This document shows positions 22,483-22,589 of a DNA stretch of 22,589 nucleotides, in pieces. The position numbers and the translations under genes were made by a program. Origin of the DNA: Caldifarciminota bacterium (GTDB lineage: Bacteria; Hydrothermota; Hydrothermia; B15-G9; WFZT01); assembly GCA_026991055.1 (NCBI GenBank), contig JALXCE010000117.1, forward strand, positions 1 to 22,589, given 5' to 3'. Under the pieces are notes generated by a model. The model was given only the letters and a program-made list of their open reading frames with translations. It was not told where the DNA came from and ran no database searches. The first letter of the stretch is position 1. Each line of letters begins with the position of its first letter.

Positions 22483-22589
22483 ATGTATGAAAAAAAATTA
22501 ATAGGTTATTATCTAACAGATCATCCATTAAATGATTATAAAGACATTTTAGAAAAATTTTCATCTGCAACTATTGAACAGATTCAGGA
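22483..22589 (+). CDS. DnaE (DNA polymerase III alpha)-like fragment, runs off window
   Basis: Open from ATG 22483 to the window edge (35 codons). It begins MYEKKLIGYYLTDHPLNDY, closely matching the DnaE segment 'EKEALG-YLTGHPI--Y' that lies after the finger domain and before the OB fold, about three-quarters into the normal 1,150-residue protein. An in-frame TGA at 22471 excludes an upstream extension, and the preceding sequence codes for the FAD protein. So this is either a truncated dnaE remnant or a stand-alone protein made of the DnaE C-terminal OB region. It starts 5 bp after the operon's last stop, without a clear Shine-Dalgarno. Only 35 residues are visible, so the identity is good but not certain. 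Confidence 0.6.
   Translation, partial: MYEKKLIGYYLTDHPLNDYKDILEKFSSATIEQIQ

Overview
The window looks like chromosomal DNA from a Gram-negative (diderm) bacterium. It carries a ClpC-type AAA+ ATPase, RecO, a secreted beta-propeller-like protein, a probable outer-membrane beta-barrel protein and a Wzm/Wzt polysaccharide exporter. The protein style, GTG/TTG starts and a thermophile-type zinc-ribbon ATP sulfurylase would fit an uncultured, possibly thermophilic FCB-related lineage (WOR-3/Stahlbacteria or Hydrothermae type). That placement is an impression, not something I could test.

Layout. 1-1106 (minus): the 5' part of a secreted repeat protein, cut by the window edge. 1487-3883 (plus): a ClpC-like ATPase behind a good promoter and a CIRCE-like inverted repeat. 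4581-6550 (minus): a helix-hairpin-helix/beta-barrel gene overlapping recO. 6551-8886: a gene-poor stretch with a possible structured leader RNA, a short upstream ORF, two paralogous coiled-coil/membrane-anchor proteins and a lone HicB-like protein between them. Ten copies of a REP-like stem-loop lie between genes in the first 8.8 kb and none was found to the right of that.

8887-22478 (plus) is a tightly packed, co-directional run of 14 genes for a surface polysaccharide, many overlapping by 4-30 bases. It makes nucleotide sugars (UDP-GlcNAc 2-epimerase, UDP-glucuronate 4-epimerase, UDP-glucose dehydrogenase). It makes and recycles the sulfate donor PAPS (ATP sulfurylase, two APS kinases, one fused to a DUF2061-like membrane domain, and a CysQ PAP phosphatase). 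It also holds an acetyltransferase, a sugar epimerase, an ABC exporter (Wzm/Wzt), a sulfotransferase, a family-2 glycosyltransferase and a FAD protein related to UDP-galactopyranose mutase. The coherent reading is an exported, acidic, sulfated glycan with its own PAPS supply. The cysQ frame is broken by an apparent one-base deletion in a C run. From about 15.6 kb the DNA becomes visibly more A/T-rich, suggesting that the assembly half has a different history.

The right edge (22483-end) starts a reading frame that matches an internal segment of DNA polymerase III alpha (DnaE), with no upstream DnaE sequence before it. It is either a truncated dnaE remnant or a stand-alone DnaE-derived protein.
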